64,000 nt of DNA from Neocallimastix lanati (nom. inval.) (taxonomy: Eukaryota; Neocallimastigomycota; Neocallimastigomycetes; Neocallimastigales; Neocallimastigaceae): NCBI GenBank assembly GCA_016946835.1, contig JACVTC010000120.1:344501-408500 (forward strand), in the 5' to 3' direction. A program made the translations under genes and the position numbers. Under the pieces are notes generated by a model. It had not been told where the DNA came from, searched no databases, and saw only the letters and a program-made list of their open reading frames with translations. Below, in pieces: positions 36,364 to 47,184 of the stretch. Numbering within the stretch: the first letter of the stretch is position 1; the number at the start of each line of letters is the position of its first letter.

Positions 36364-36744
36364 AAATAAATTTATTTAACTGATTGATTTTTTTTAAAAA
36401 GTATAAATAGGACTCTTGAATTCTCTTTGAGAAATCAAGAGTTATTATTTTAAGAAAATATAATAAATAATAACTAACAAAATAAAATTTTATATTTATT
36501 AATCAAAAAAAAATATTTATTAATCATAAAAGTTTTTTTTTATTTTAAAAATATTTCCAACTACTAATCTATGGTTGCTGAATTATTGTTTATTATATTT
36601 ACTTATAATAAACTCTACATAATTAAGTATAATTTTAATTTTTTTTAATTTTTATTGACTCAATTAATATTATGAAAAAATAATATTAAAATTGTAGATA
36701 ATAGTTATATTAATTAATTTAAGTTTAGTATAGCTATTACATGT

Positions 36745-37652
36745 TGTTAAAGAAGAAACAAATATTGTTAATTTGGTCTCAAATTTAACAAATAACTTAA
36801 CCACAAATTAAACTATTTGCCTTCCTTATTGTATGGAATTTTCTTATATTCTATTATAAATTAAAATCAAATTATTTCTTAGTAAATAATATATTATATA
36901 AAATAAATTCTTATTAATATATTTCTTATTTAAAATTATTATATTATTATTGAAATGTTAACAAATTATCAATATATTTTTTTTAATATTTTTATTTTAT
37001 CAATTTATTATTGTCAAGTTATATTAAAAATCTAGATAGTTTTTCTTTAACCAATAGTTACTCATTGTATTAATAATAAAAATTAATTTCTAAATAATAT
37101 TACTAATACATAATAATACAAAAAAATAAAATTATATATTATTAATATATGTTTATTATAATCCATAATGTTATATTTTTAAGAATTAATTATAATAATT
37201 ATATTAAGTAATTTAAAATTAATATTATTTTACATATAAATGAAGGATTTAGTAAGTTATAATTACTAAACCACATTATTTAATTCTGCAAAATTGATAA
37301 AATTATGCTTTAAATATATTAATATTACATTAATAATTATTAGGATAAATTTTTATATATTTTAGAAATACTTAAAATTAATATAAATTTATTAGATATA
37401 ATTTAAAAATTACAATTATTATTAAAAGAAATTAAAGATAAGAAATGGCTTTCCCATTTCCAATTAATTGTAAAAGTATAAAAGGAGATAGTTTAGGAAA
37501 TAAAAAAAAATATAATTATCATGTAATAAATTATTATAAATAAATTTTAATAAAGATTTTTAATAAAACAAAATTTTTCTTTTATTTTTATTTTTATTAT
37601 TTTTTTAATTTATTTATAATTTTTGAATAATTTTTATAAAAACCCCGAACCA
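36745..37652 (+). mobile_element. Solo LTR, family H (H2)
   Basis: From tgttaaagaag to ccccgaacca, similar to H1 in its first 150 bases and in its TATA region (aaaagtataaaaggag near 37475, preceded by atggctttcccat). The right end could be five bases later (aacca). No clear target duplication. Confidence 0.55.
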
Positions 37653-37910
37653 AACCATTGTTCATTAATTATTGATAATTATAAAATTGTAACGATATCA
37701 GCATCTGTAAGAAATTAGACTTATTGTTATAAGTCTATATTTCTTAATCCTTAATAATTATAAAATAATTATTAAGTTTACTTAATTTTATAATTAATTA
37801 ATTATTAATAATGTTACAAATTTTATTAAATTATATATTAAAATTTATTAAATACATTTTGTATTTATTTTGTATGTATTTCTTTATTCGTTTCTGTATC
37901 TATTTTTGCA

Positions 37911-38045
37911 TTTTTCTTAATTTTATTTATAAGTTAATTCGGTTAAATTGTTATATTTTTCTTAATTTTATTTATAAATTAATTTGGTTAAATTGTTATA
38001 TTTTTCTTAATTTTATTTAAAAGTTAATTCGGTTAAATTGTTAAA
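37911..38045 (+). repeat. 45-bp tandem repeat, three copies, in K7
   Basis: Units start tttttcttaa at 37911, 37956 and 38001 and contain aattcggttaaattg. A 69-residue open frame runs across them but is low complexity and not likely to be a gene. Confidence 0.8.
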
Positions 38046-38139
38046 GTGTGAATTAATTTAACCGTTTAACTTACGTAATTTAGAACATCGGTTATTAAGG
38101 TTTTTCCATAAAAGTGGTTATACTTAATAATACGATAAA

Positions 38140-38216
38140 CAATAAGTATAGATTATTGAAATCTTTCTAGGTTTTTCTACTAATCTTTTCCTAGAAAGTA
38201 TTTTGTTAAGATTAGA
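38140..38216 (+). promoter_or_regulatory. K7 interleaved repeats, diverged but paired
   Basis: Hairpin CAATAA/TTATTG (38140-38158); CTTTCTAGG (38163-38171) with CCTAGAAAG (38190-38198); TAATCTT (38181-38187) with AAGATTA (38208-38214). The order B-A-B'-A' is kept although the hairpin sequence is entirely different from K4. Confidence 0.7.
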
Positions 38217-38623
38217 AAATTCTTTATTTCTTTATTTTAAAATATAAAAAGGTTTCTTGAGTTTCCTTTCAAAAATCAAGAGTTATTATTATAAGAAATT
38301 GTAATAATAATAAAAAATACTCATAATTTTTTTAATAGAATATTTAAATTTCAAATAAAAAATTTATAATAATTTCTAAATAAGATTTATGATATAAATC
38401 TAAAATATTTAATAATAAAACATATTAATAGTTATGATAAAACATATTTTTATTACTCCCCTCACACTTAGTGTTTTAAGTTTATTATAGTTTCTTATAA
38501 TAAACTCTCTTTTATAAGTTAAGTATTTAAACTTTATTTTATTTTGTTTTAATTAATATTAATAGTTATTTAATATTAATAGATAATAATTTCTATATTT
38601 TTGTAGAAATTGTTACAGCATCG

Positions 38624-39126
38624 TGATACGTGATATTTATTAAACATCAATATCAATATTTATTTTATTTTATTTGGACGATAACAGTAGGGAATAATTG
38701 ACAAAATAATATATTCTAATATTATATAGAATAATACACACAATAATAATATTCACTCTTTAATATTTAATTTATTTATTTTATTTATTTATTATCATTC
38801 ATCAATAAAAATTTATCATTAATATAAATATTTGTTAACTAGTTAAAATATAATTAAATCATTCAATAAAATATAATTAATTACTAAAATCTCTTATGTT
38901 ATTAATGTAAACTAAATATAAAACTACACTAAACTATACTAATAAACATGTTTATAGGTTAAATTATTAATAAAACTAAATTAATATTAATAAAAGAATC
39001 ATTCTTTAAACTATTATTATTAATTATATATATTATTACTAAATTATTATTAACCAATAAGATTTCATCAAATAATTTCTAACCTAAATTTCACTAAATT
39101 ATGGTATTTATGGTGGTACCGTATCA
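38624..39126. mobile_element. Solo LTR, family E (E2), reverse copy
   Basis: A 503 bp unit, the reverse complement of E1 over its full length, from tgatacgtgata to ggtaccgtatca. The flanks atcg and atct match at three of four bases. It follows K7 after one extra base. Confidence 0.72.
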
Positions 39127-39129
39127 ATC

Positions 39130-39370
39130 TGTAAGAATAAATTAATTTATTAACATGTAAAAAATATATTAATTTATTCAAATTAATATATTGAAAAATA
39201 ATGTAAACAAATTTGTTGTAATGTATTAACTACTTAAAAATATTATTTATATTTTATTATTTTAATTAGTTGATAATTTATAAGATTTTAGTAAAATCGG
39301 TTAATTAAATTTTTTCCCAATATTATTATGATTGAGTTTTTATTAATTAATACGATGATTAATATATTAG
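39130..39370 (+). mobile_element. K-like LTR fragment
   Basis: It starts tgtaagaataaatta and contains the K-type block aaatcggttaatta...taatacgatgattaatat. It stops where gypsy-2's LTR begins. Only the first part of a K-like LTR is recognisable. Confidence 0.5.
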
Positions 39371-39774
39371 AATATAATGAAATAGTTTTAGTTATTTTAA
39401 TTATAATTAAATATATATAGTTGATATTATTTATTATATTCATACTTATTATATAATTATATTCTTATATATTTAACTTTATTATTCTTATTTTCATTTT
39501 TAAGAATTATATAGTTATATTTATTATATTTATTATTTTTAATATATATTAATTATATATTATATTATAATCCGATATATTATATTTTAAATGTATATTT
39601 ATTATTATTAATATTTGTTAAATTATTATAAAGATTTCTAATAACTACTCTTCTTTATAGTAATATGGAGAAGACCCTTGGGGGTTTATAAATTAAAATA
39701 TAATAATAAAGGTTAATTAAATATAACGATACTATTAAAAATTAGTAGCACATAAAAGTCCCCATATCAAAAAT

Positions 39775-39791
39775 TGGTGGAGATATCGGGG
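39775..39791 (+). other. Gypsy-2 primer-binding site
   Basis: tggtggagatatcgggg starts five bases after the LTR end. It begins with TGG, as expected for pairing with a tRNA CCA end. Gypsy-3 has the same first 14 bases (48566-48579). The implied acceptor strand is tatctcc plus discriminator A. I cannot name the tRNA. Confidence 0.6.
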
Positions 39792-40446
39792 ATGTGAAAT
39801 AGTCTTGTTATATTGTTTTAAAAATTAAAGGATCAATGATACATATTAAATATTATATTTTATTGTTTTTGTTTATAATTGGTTATTGAGCTGAAATTGG
39901 TTATAATTAATAATAATAAATCATTAAAATAACACAAAACTAATTTAAATTATTAAAAAGGATATATAATTAGAGACAACTTGGAATTCGGACCAGGATA
40001 AAAACGAACAAGTCTTTAATTTTCCTTTATATTAAAATAAGATTAGTTATAATTGTTTAGTAATAATAATATTTTAGTTGAATAGTAATAAAAATAAAAT
40101 AATAAAAAATAAATATTTTGATATAGAATAAAAAAAATAATATAATTATTCTATATAGAGGATAATAATTATTTGTATATAATATTAATAGAGTTAGCAA
40201 TAACAAAATAAAAGAGTAGAGTAATAAATTATTATACAATAAAATTTATAAAAAAAAAATTAAAATAAAATAAGAGATTAGTTATATAAAAAAAAATACA
40301 TATTTTCATATTTAATAATAACTAGGAATAGGATATAAAATAAAATAAAATAAATATAAAAAGTGTTATTGGTATTTATTATTAATTATTATACCAAAAT
40401 GCAATAACGAATTAAAAAAATAAAAAAAATATTTAATTTTCTTTTA

Positions 40447-41484
40447 TGAGAAGTACTAGTAGTGAACATAATAGTAGCATTAATAGTAGTATTAACAACA
40501 CCATGTCAGGTGTAGATACAAAGACTCTTCTAAGGATAGGTGGTCCTCGCAGAGATGCGAAGATCTGGCAGTTCCGAATCGAACAATGGTTTAAAAGAGA
40601 AGGGATAACTAACGACGAAGTTTAGTTATATTATCTCTTCTGCAGAAGATGATTTGGTACTAAAAATGAAGGAAAATGAATTAGGCAAAACTCCCACAAT
40701 AGATGAATGTGCTGAAGTTATTAAAAAGAAATATTTGCGAGAGAATAAAAAGGAAGATAAACTCAGACAGTTCAAACGTATGACTATAGAGCCAAGAGAA
40801 ACTTTCTACGATTTTGACTCAAGATATTTGAATTTATATGATTTATTAGAAAATGAAGACAGAGCTTCAATTTCAGTCATTGACTATGAGAATGCTCTTA
40901 GACCAAGGCAACAAATATATGAGAAAATAGCAATGGAAGAATACAAATCATTAGAGGATGCAGGTAGTCAAGCTGAAAAATATGAAAACATTCTACAAGA
41001 ATCTAATTTTTATAATAATAACAGTAATAAAAAGGAAAGAATGTATTCCAATAATTATAACAGAAATAATTATCATAATTCATTCTCTAATAATAATGGT
41101 TATAATTATAACAATTCTTGGAATAGAACTAGTGGTAGAAACTCTAGAAACTCTAGGAATACTCCCACGAATATACCTCCCAATCCCATTCATAGAAATA
41201 ATCATAATATGCTAAATAATTTTAATAATAATGGAATTAATAATCCAATTAATATAAATATTAATTATTTAAATAATAGAAACAATAATAATTATAAAAT
41301 TAACAACAATCAAATACCTAATAATGATGGAATGGATGACTTGATAAATAGAATGCAGAGCTTACAAATTAAAACATGCTATTTCTGTAACCAACCTGGC
41401 CATCTTATTAAGGATTATGCTGAATTAGCCAAAATTAAGCAAGATCCAAATTATATAAATTATTTTAATTCACAAAAAAACTGA
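40447..41484 (+). CDS. Gypsy-2 gag region
   Basis: The visible text includes IGGPRRDAKIWQFRIEQWF, then LRQFKRMTIEPRETFYDFDSR and a long Asn-rich stretch ending in a zinc-knuckle-like segment (CYFCNQPGHLIKDY). This is the usual plan of a gypsy gag: capsid helices, linker, nucleic-acid binding. It is part of a broken element. Confidence 0.7.
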
Positions 41485-41755
41485 TTAATGGAAGAAGGCA
41501 AACTTCCAATAATCAAATTGCCACTTCTCCAAATAACTGCAGCAACATGGAATAATAATTATGATGAAATTATTGCTACAGCAAAACGTAATAGAGATGA
41601 AAAATATGCATCTCTACCTAAGGCAAAAAGAAATTAAAAACAATAATAATATTAAAATAAATAATAACAATTACAATAACAATATAAATGAAAACAACAA
41701 TAACGATTTAAATATAAGTGATAATGTTAGCAACAATATCTCTTACAATTTATGA

Positions 41756-41821
41756 AATCGGAAAATTTTAAAACCAAATTTAAATATTATTATTTAAATT
41801 TGGTTTTTAAATTTTCCGATT
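41756..41821 (+). repeat. 31-bp-arm inverted repeat (hairpin)
   Basis: Arms run 41756-41786 and 41791-41821, starting aatcggaaaatttt and ending aaattttccgatt, with a 4-base loop and one mismatch. A third partial copy of the arm (tatttaaatttggtt) follows near 41850. It sits between the gag and protease regions of gypsy-2, interrupting Asn-rich text. It could be a fold-back insertion or a local duplication-inversion. Confidence 0.8.
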
Positions 41822-41982
41822 AATAATATTAAGAATAATATTGATATTATTATTTAAATTTGGTTAAAGGAAGCAATAATGATAATGAAAATAATAACAA
41901 TAATAATTATATTAATGAAAATATAATTAATAATAATTCAAGTAATTATATTATCAATAATGATACACCCAACTTTACTACA

Positions 41983-42014
<32 letters not shown>

Positions 42015-42240
42015 TAATAAAAATAATAAAAATAATAAAAATAATAATAAAAACGTTACATTGGGAAATAAATTTGATATAGATTTAATGAAATTAAATA
42101 TACCTGAATCCAATATTGGTAACAAATTTTACGATAAAAATAATAGTACAAAAATATTTGAACAAAATAATAAGAAGTAAAAAACTACTAGGGTAGGCCA
42201 AATCATTAAATTATTAGATGGTATTGAACTTTATGATATT

Positions 42241-43050
42241 ATGGAAGAATTACAAAATACCCCAGCAAATATTACATTGGCCCAATTAATAGGTATAAGT
42301 AGTACCCTATGTTCGGATATCACTAAAAGTTTTAAAAAGGTAAGAATTGAGGATGATGATGCAATGGTAGGATGTGCAGAATATCATAATAATATAGAAG
42401 AATTTGAAATAGTAAATAATCCTACCCATTGCTACGCTACAAGAGAAATTCAAGAGCACTATATTGCTATAGTCAATGGTACAGTTAATGGTCATTCTGC
42501 TGCTGTATTAATTGATGATGATAGTAATACAAATTTGATAACTAGAAATTTTCTAAATAAAAATATTAAAAATTATAACATTGTTGGTTCTACTTCTGGT
42601 AGAGTGCATCAGGCATTATCTAATACGGAAGAACGTGTTTATGAAATGGTAAAATTAAAAGTACAAATTGATACTCTAAAAATTAATGCAGTCTTTAGAA
42701 TATTTGATAATGATAACTCAATATTTAATATAATAATTAATTTAAAAACACAAGCAGATTATAAATTATTAGTAGATGCAGATAGTAAATATTTATACGT
42801 AAAAAGTTGTATTAATAATGTTAATGGTGTGTTTACCTTTAGTGCGGTCCCATTGTTTCCTTTGGAAGATGTGCATGAACTTCATACACAGTGTATGTTT
42901 TGCTATATATTAGAGAATAATACTAGTATTAATAATGTAATTAGTACCAATAAAATTAATACAACTAATAAAAATAAAATTTTGGAAGAATTAATCAGTA
43001 ATATGGATATCAAGATGGAAATTTTAAAAATGAAATTAAATCCATATTAA
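42241..43050 (+). CDS. Gypsy-2 protease-like region
   Basis: A 269-residue open frame. The middle (IVNGTVNGHSAAVLIDD, then NLITRNFL and LKVQIDTLKINAVFRIFDNDN) has the shape of a retropepsin: a ligand-binding strand, catalytic loop region and flap strand. It follows an Asn-rich linker (41860-42180). Not a host gene. Confidence 0.6.
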   Translation: MEELQNTPANITLAQLIGISSTLCSDITKSFKKVRIEDDDAMVGCAEYHNNIEEFEIVNNPTHCYATREIQEHYIAIVNGTVNGHSAAVLIDDDSNTNLITRNFLNKNIKNYNIVGSTSGRVHQALSNTEERVYEMVKLKVQIDTLKINAVFRIFDNDNSIFNIIINLKTQADYKLLVDADSKYLYVKSCINNVNGVFTFSAVPLFPLEDVHELHTQCMFCYILENNTSINNVISTNKINTTNKNKILEELISNMDIKMEILKMKLNPY

Positions 43051-43230
43051 CTTCATATTCAGATGTAATAGCTATATTGAGTGATGATTTAGAACCATCC
43101 AAATTGCTACCTCACCATATTGAATTACAAGAAGGTAGCAAGCCAATAAAACAAAAGACATATAGGATCTGAGCCCCTTTCTAATTTGGTTGAAATTTTT
43201 TGAACTCCTGTAGAAGTTCCTTTTGTTAGA

Positions 43231-44054
43231 ATGGGCATAGATATTATTGGACCTTTAAAAATTACTACTAAAGGTAATAAATACATAATTTTTTGTGTAG
43301 ATTATTTCACTTTATGGACTGAAGCAGAAGCTTATCCTTCTGTTACTTCTCAAGATGTGGTTGATTTCTTAGAGAATGTGTTTAGTAGGCATGGACTACC
43401 ACAAATAATTAATATGGATAATGGACAACAATTGAACAGTGATTATTCAAAAATTTTCTTTGATTTATATAGAGTTTACATTCATTTTGTTGCTAGTTAT
43501 CATCCACCTTCTAATGGTTTAGTAGAAAATAGAAACCGAGAAATAGGAAAACAATTAAGGAATTTTGCTGGTAAGAATGATGAATGGGATACTCTGTTAC
43601 CGTTGGCTTTATGGGCTATTAGGACGGCAAAATCCTCTGTTAGTGGATACTCTAGTTTTGAACTTTTATATGGAAGAGAGGATTTACTTCCTACTGAAAT
43701 TACTTTATTGGATTCTTTGGAGGAACCTGTTGAATGTTCAATTGACAAAGTATTAATAGAAAGAATTTTGGAACATACTAAGGGGTAAAGGATGCTGCAA
43801 ACAAAAAATTTGTACAATTAATTAATTATTGGAAGACTAGAAGAAAAGCGAAAAGAAGTATGGAAAAACATCCTGAGTATAAAGTTGGAAATAAGGTGAA
43901 ATTATTTCAAAGACAAAAATTTGACCTATACTACATTGGTCCCTACACAATAAAAGAAATAACTTGTAATACGGTTAAACTACAAGAAGATAAAACAGAA
44001 AAAATACTAAAAAGAAATATTCACATTAAAAATATCCTTCCTTATCGTGAATAG
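43231..44054 (+). CDS. Gypsy-2 integrase region
   Basis: The integrase core shows MGIDIIGPL, FCVDYFTLWTEAEAYP, the NMDNGQQLNSD block and ASYHPPSNGLVENRNREIGK, followed by the ELLYGRE segment. The C-terminal part near 43860-44054 (YKVGNKVKLFQRQ...YIGPYTIKEI) is the GPY/F-type module of gypsy integrases. It would insert the cDNA. Confidence 0.85.
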
Positions 44055-44648
44055 TATTAAAATTCAAGTATAATTTTAAATATTAAAATAAAAATAATAT
44101 TAAATTTCAATTTTCAATTTTTATCATTTACCAAAATATTTATATTTGAAATAGCAAAGTATTATTCACATTTATGTTATTATAACACTTAATATACACC
44201 TAAAAATAATAATTATTTTTATTTTCAAAATCTCAAAATTGAAATTTCAAAATTTCAAAATAAAATTCTAAAATTACATTTCCAATTTAAATTTCAAAAT
44301 TAATTATTAATAATTATATATATTATTCAATTATTATAATATCAAAAATAATAAAAGATTATTGTTTAAAAAAAAAATTTTTTTATTAATGATATATTTT
44401 CAAAAATTGAGTTAAAAATTTTATAAAATTTTCAAATAATACAATTAATCTTCATTAATACATATTTTAATAATTATTCACAAAAATATAAAATTTCTTT
44501 TAATTTTATATTTTTCCTTATTTGAACTATGATTATTTTAACTTATTATTGAATTTGTAGCTAATTTACAGATTCAATTGAGAATTGTTCTAGTATAGAG
44601 ATAAATTTCAATTTCACTAGTAATCCGCTATTTTAGAGAGGGCATTTC
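44055..44648. other. Gypsy-2 3' untranslated part, no gene
   Basis: AT-rich sequence with repeated ttcaaaatt-type words between the integrase and the 3' LTR. It ends in the purine-rich tract used for plus-strand priming. Nothing else is recognised. Confidence 0.55.
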
Positions 44649-45337
44649 CGATATAAAACAAATATGTGTAGCAACATATTTGTATATTTAATAATTATTA
44701 AATATTAAATTTATATCTCTTTTGTAAATAATAAAATTTGAAATAATTTCTTATTCATATATTATTCAATATTCATATATATTTATTCATTATAATATGA
44801 AATATGTTAAATATATTAAATTAATTAGTTAATTTCTTCTAAATATATATAATAAGAATATTATTATATATATATCTTAAATATTCTTATTTATTTTAAA
44901 GTTTATATTAAAAACACATAATACCTCTATATATTATAATATAATGAAATAGTTTTAGTTATTTTAATTATAATTAAATATATATAGTTGATATTATTGA
45001 TTATATTCATATTTATTATATAATTATATTCTTATATATTTAACTTTATTATTCTTATTTTCATTTTTAAGAATTATATAGTTATATTTATTATATTTAT
45101 TATTTTTAATATATATTAATTATATATTATATTATACTCCGATATATTATATTTTAAATGTATATTTATTATTATTAATATTTGTTAAATTATTATAAAG
45201 ATTTCTAATAACTACTCTTCTTTATAGTAATTTAGAGAAGACCCTTAAGGGTTTATAAATTATAATATATTAATAAAGGTTAATTAAATATAACGATACT
45301 ATTAAAAATTAATAGAACATAAAAGTCCTGCATATCA

Positions 45338-47170
45338 ACATAAATAAAACGTGATCGAAAATAGCGTGATAAAATTAAAATTATGTAAAGACATAAAATT
45401 ATGCAAGAGCATAACAATTAATGTAAACATAAAATTTATGTAATAAATTTTATGTTATGTTAAAATTGAAATAATTTATAAATTTCTTTTTATTCTTTTT
45501 ATTATTTTTATATTGATATTTATTTTATTATATTTTTAATTATTTTACTAATTATTATTTTATATTAATATTTTATATTTTATTTTATACTATATATTAA
45601 ATACTTTAAATACTTTATAGTTATTCTAAAGTTATTGTTAATCTTAAAAGCATCAGTTATTGCTAAACTGTAAAAAGCACTATAATAGACGTAAAACCGA
45701 AAAGGTAAACCTAAGAGTTGTCACAAATAGACGTAAAACTAAATGTTAACCTAGGGTTGTCACTATAGATGACGTGAAACATAATAATGTAAACCTTAGA
45801 GTTGTCACAAAATATAGACTTAAAACCAAAGAGTAATCCATATGAGTTGTCTATATCTATATAAATTTATTGGCGTAAAACCTAAGAGTAAACCAAAGTG
45901 TTGTCATATACATAGAATGATGTAATAACCGAAGAGTATTCATTCACATTAAATGATTGCAAATTTGCCGTATTTAAGATATTATAATAAAATCTATGAG
46001 TTATTAAATATGAAATTCCTTCAATAAATATTTCAATCTATATTTGATTTTTAGAATATCTAAATTCTACATTTCATTTATGTGATTATTTATGTGATTA
46101 TGAAAATCCAAAATTTAATTGAAATTAAATATTTGGATTTTAGGGGGAAGTAGTAAGGAAGTATAAAGAAGTAAGTGTAGTGTTTTGAAATTTCTAATAA
46201 CATGTGAAACTAAATATGAAAACGCGTGAACCAATACTTACGAAGTCAAAGGAACTACAATTCTACGAATTTACATTAACAAAAATATTGAGATAAAGAA
46301 ACATTGAGCTAAAGAAAAATTGAAATTTTAATGAGACTCAAATTAATGAAATTCTAAATAAGCAACATGAAGTTAATATATAAAGTAAGGAAAATAATAA
46401 AAGAAATTAAATATATGATTTCAATTATTTAAAAATATTGAAAATAACAATGCTAAATATAAAAAAAAAAAAGAAACTATAATTTTCCTGAAACTATCAA
46501 GATTATACACCATAAAATATAATAAATATAAAAGTTAGCGCTAATCTACAAAGCGGATTATAATTGAAAGTGATATAAAACCCAATATATAAGAGGTATT
46601 CACACATATAAAGATGGTATAATATCACCCTTCAAGAGAAAGGTTTCCATCATATAAATGGTATATTAAACCATAAATAATAATTATTGAGATGATAGAG
46701 ATTCATCCAAAATTAGAATTAATTTTAGGTGTAAAAAGGAAAGTTAGTTTTAGGGGGAATAATATTTACTTTTAATATATTAAAGCTAAATTATTTAGAT
46801 AGATTTACATAAAAGAAATTATATAATATGTTGTAATTTTATGAAATTTATGTATTAAAATAGTTTATATTAGAGAAAATTTAGATTTAAATAATAATTA
46901 TCATAATATGTAAATACACATATTCACCAACAAACCAATTTATTCTTTAAGAATAACTAGGTTTGAGGGGGAATGTTAGAATATGTGAATATTCCATGTA
47001 TACATTATTCATGTACATTACATTACATTAATATCCATAATGTATAAGCCACATATGATATATATAAATACATGTAAACTAGAGTATTACTACTCTTTGT
47101 ACTCTTTATATTATAATATTCATATAATAAAGTTAACATAATTAAACACATCACTGTTAAACATTTAACA
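45338..47170 (+). mobile_element. Non-coding LTR element tail (W) with 3' LTR
   Basis: The interior, 45338-46973, has no open frame of note and ends in a purine tract (gtttgagggggaa), followed by an LTR at 46974-47170 (tgttagaat...tttaaca). The matching 5' LTR was not found. It shares with the TRIM the LTR start, the purine tract and a peculiar repeated motif. A perfect 14-bp hairpin with a 3-base loop lies at 45426-45456 and a palindrome ttagcgctaa at 46535-46544. Confidence 0.65.
45686..45942 (+). repeat. Degenerate tandem repeat with gttgtca motif, about six units
   Basis: Units of 36-48 bases follow the pattern gacgtaaaacc, then aagaggtaaacc, then gagttgtca. The units drift in length but keep the three blocks in order. 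No frame is kept open, so it is not protein-coding. The same motif occurs in the TRIM at 51230-51389. Confidence 0.65.
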
Positions 47171-47184
47171 GATTAAGAGTCTCA
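47171..47184 (+). other. Primer-binding site after the W LTR
   Basis: gattaagagtctca follows the LTR directly and is the same tRNA-Lys(CUU) anticodon-arm site as in copia-1. An LTR that both ends one interior and starts another could be a tandem or recombined arrangement. Confidence 0.7.

Larger units (their letters stand above)
32393..36741 (+). mobile_element. LTR family K (K5), split by a non-coding element
   Basis: Parts at about 32393-32703 and 36039-36741 are K-like and run to an end ctattaca. They contain the interleaved repeats (36278-36363), a TATA box (36402-36409) and its downstream hairpin (36414-36438). The exact left end is obscured by the D3 junction. Confidence 0.6.
37706..38617 (+). 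mobile_element. Solo LTR, family K (K7)
   Basis: A 912 bp unit, tgtaagaaat to attgttaca, with an exact 5-bp duplication gcatc (37701-37705 and 38618-38622). Its interleaved repeats (38140-38216) are diverged in sequence but still pair. A 45-bp tandem repeat lies in its first half. TATA near 38243. Confidence 0.78.
39371..45337 (+). mobile_element. Gypsy-2, Ty3/gypsy retrotransposon with family I LTRs, broken
   Basis: The 5' LTR is about 39371-39769 (only part of the family I sequence is recognised). The primer-binding site is at 39775 and the 3' LTR at 44649-45337 (689 bp) after the purine-rich tract agagagggcatttcc. Recognisable parts are gag with a zinc-knuckle segment, Asn-rich linkers, a protease-like region and integrase. 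I do not recognise the RT and RNase H portion. Several interruptions, so a fossil. It links the solo LTRs I1 and I2 to a real gypsy lineage. Confidence 0.85.

Noticed and set aside
37811-38020. 69-residue open frame in K7
   Set aside because: It is created by the 45-bp tandem repeat and has no domain.
40057-40239. 60-residue hydrophobic minus-strand frame near the start of gypsy-2
   Set aside because: Tyr/Leu/Ile low-complexity sequence antisense to the gypsy-2 leader; no supporting context.
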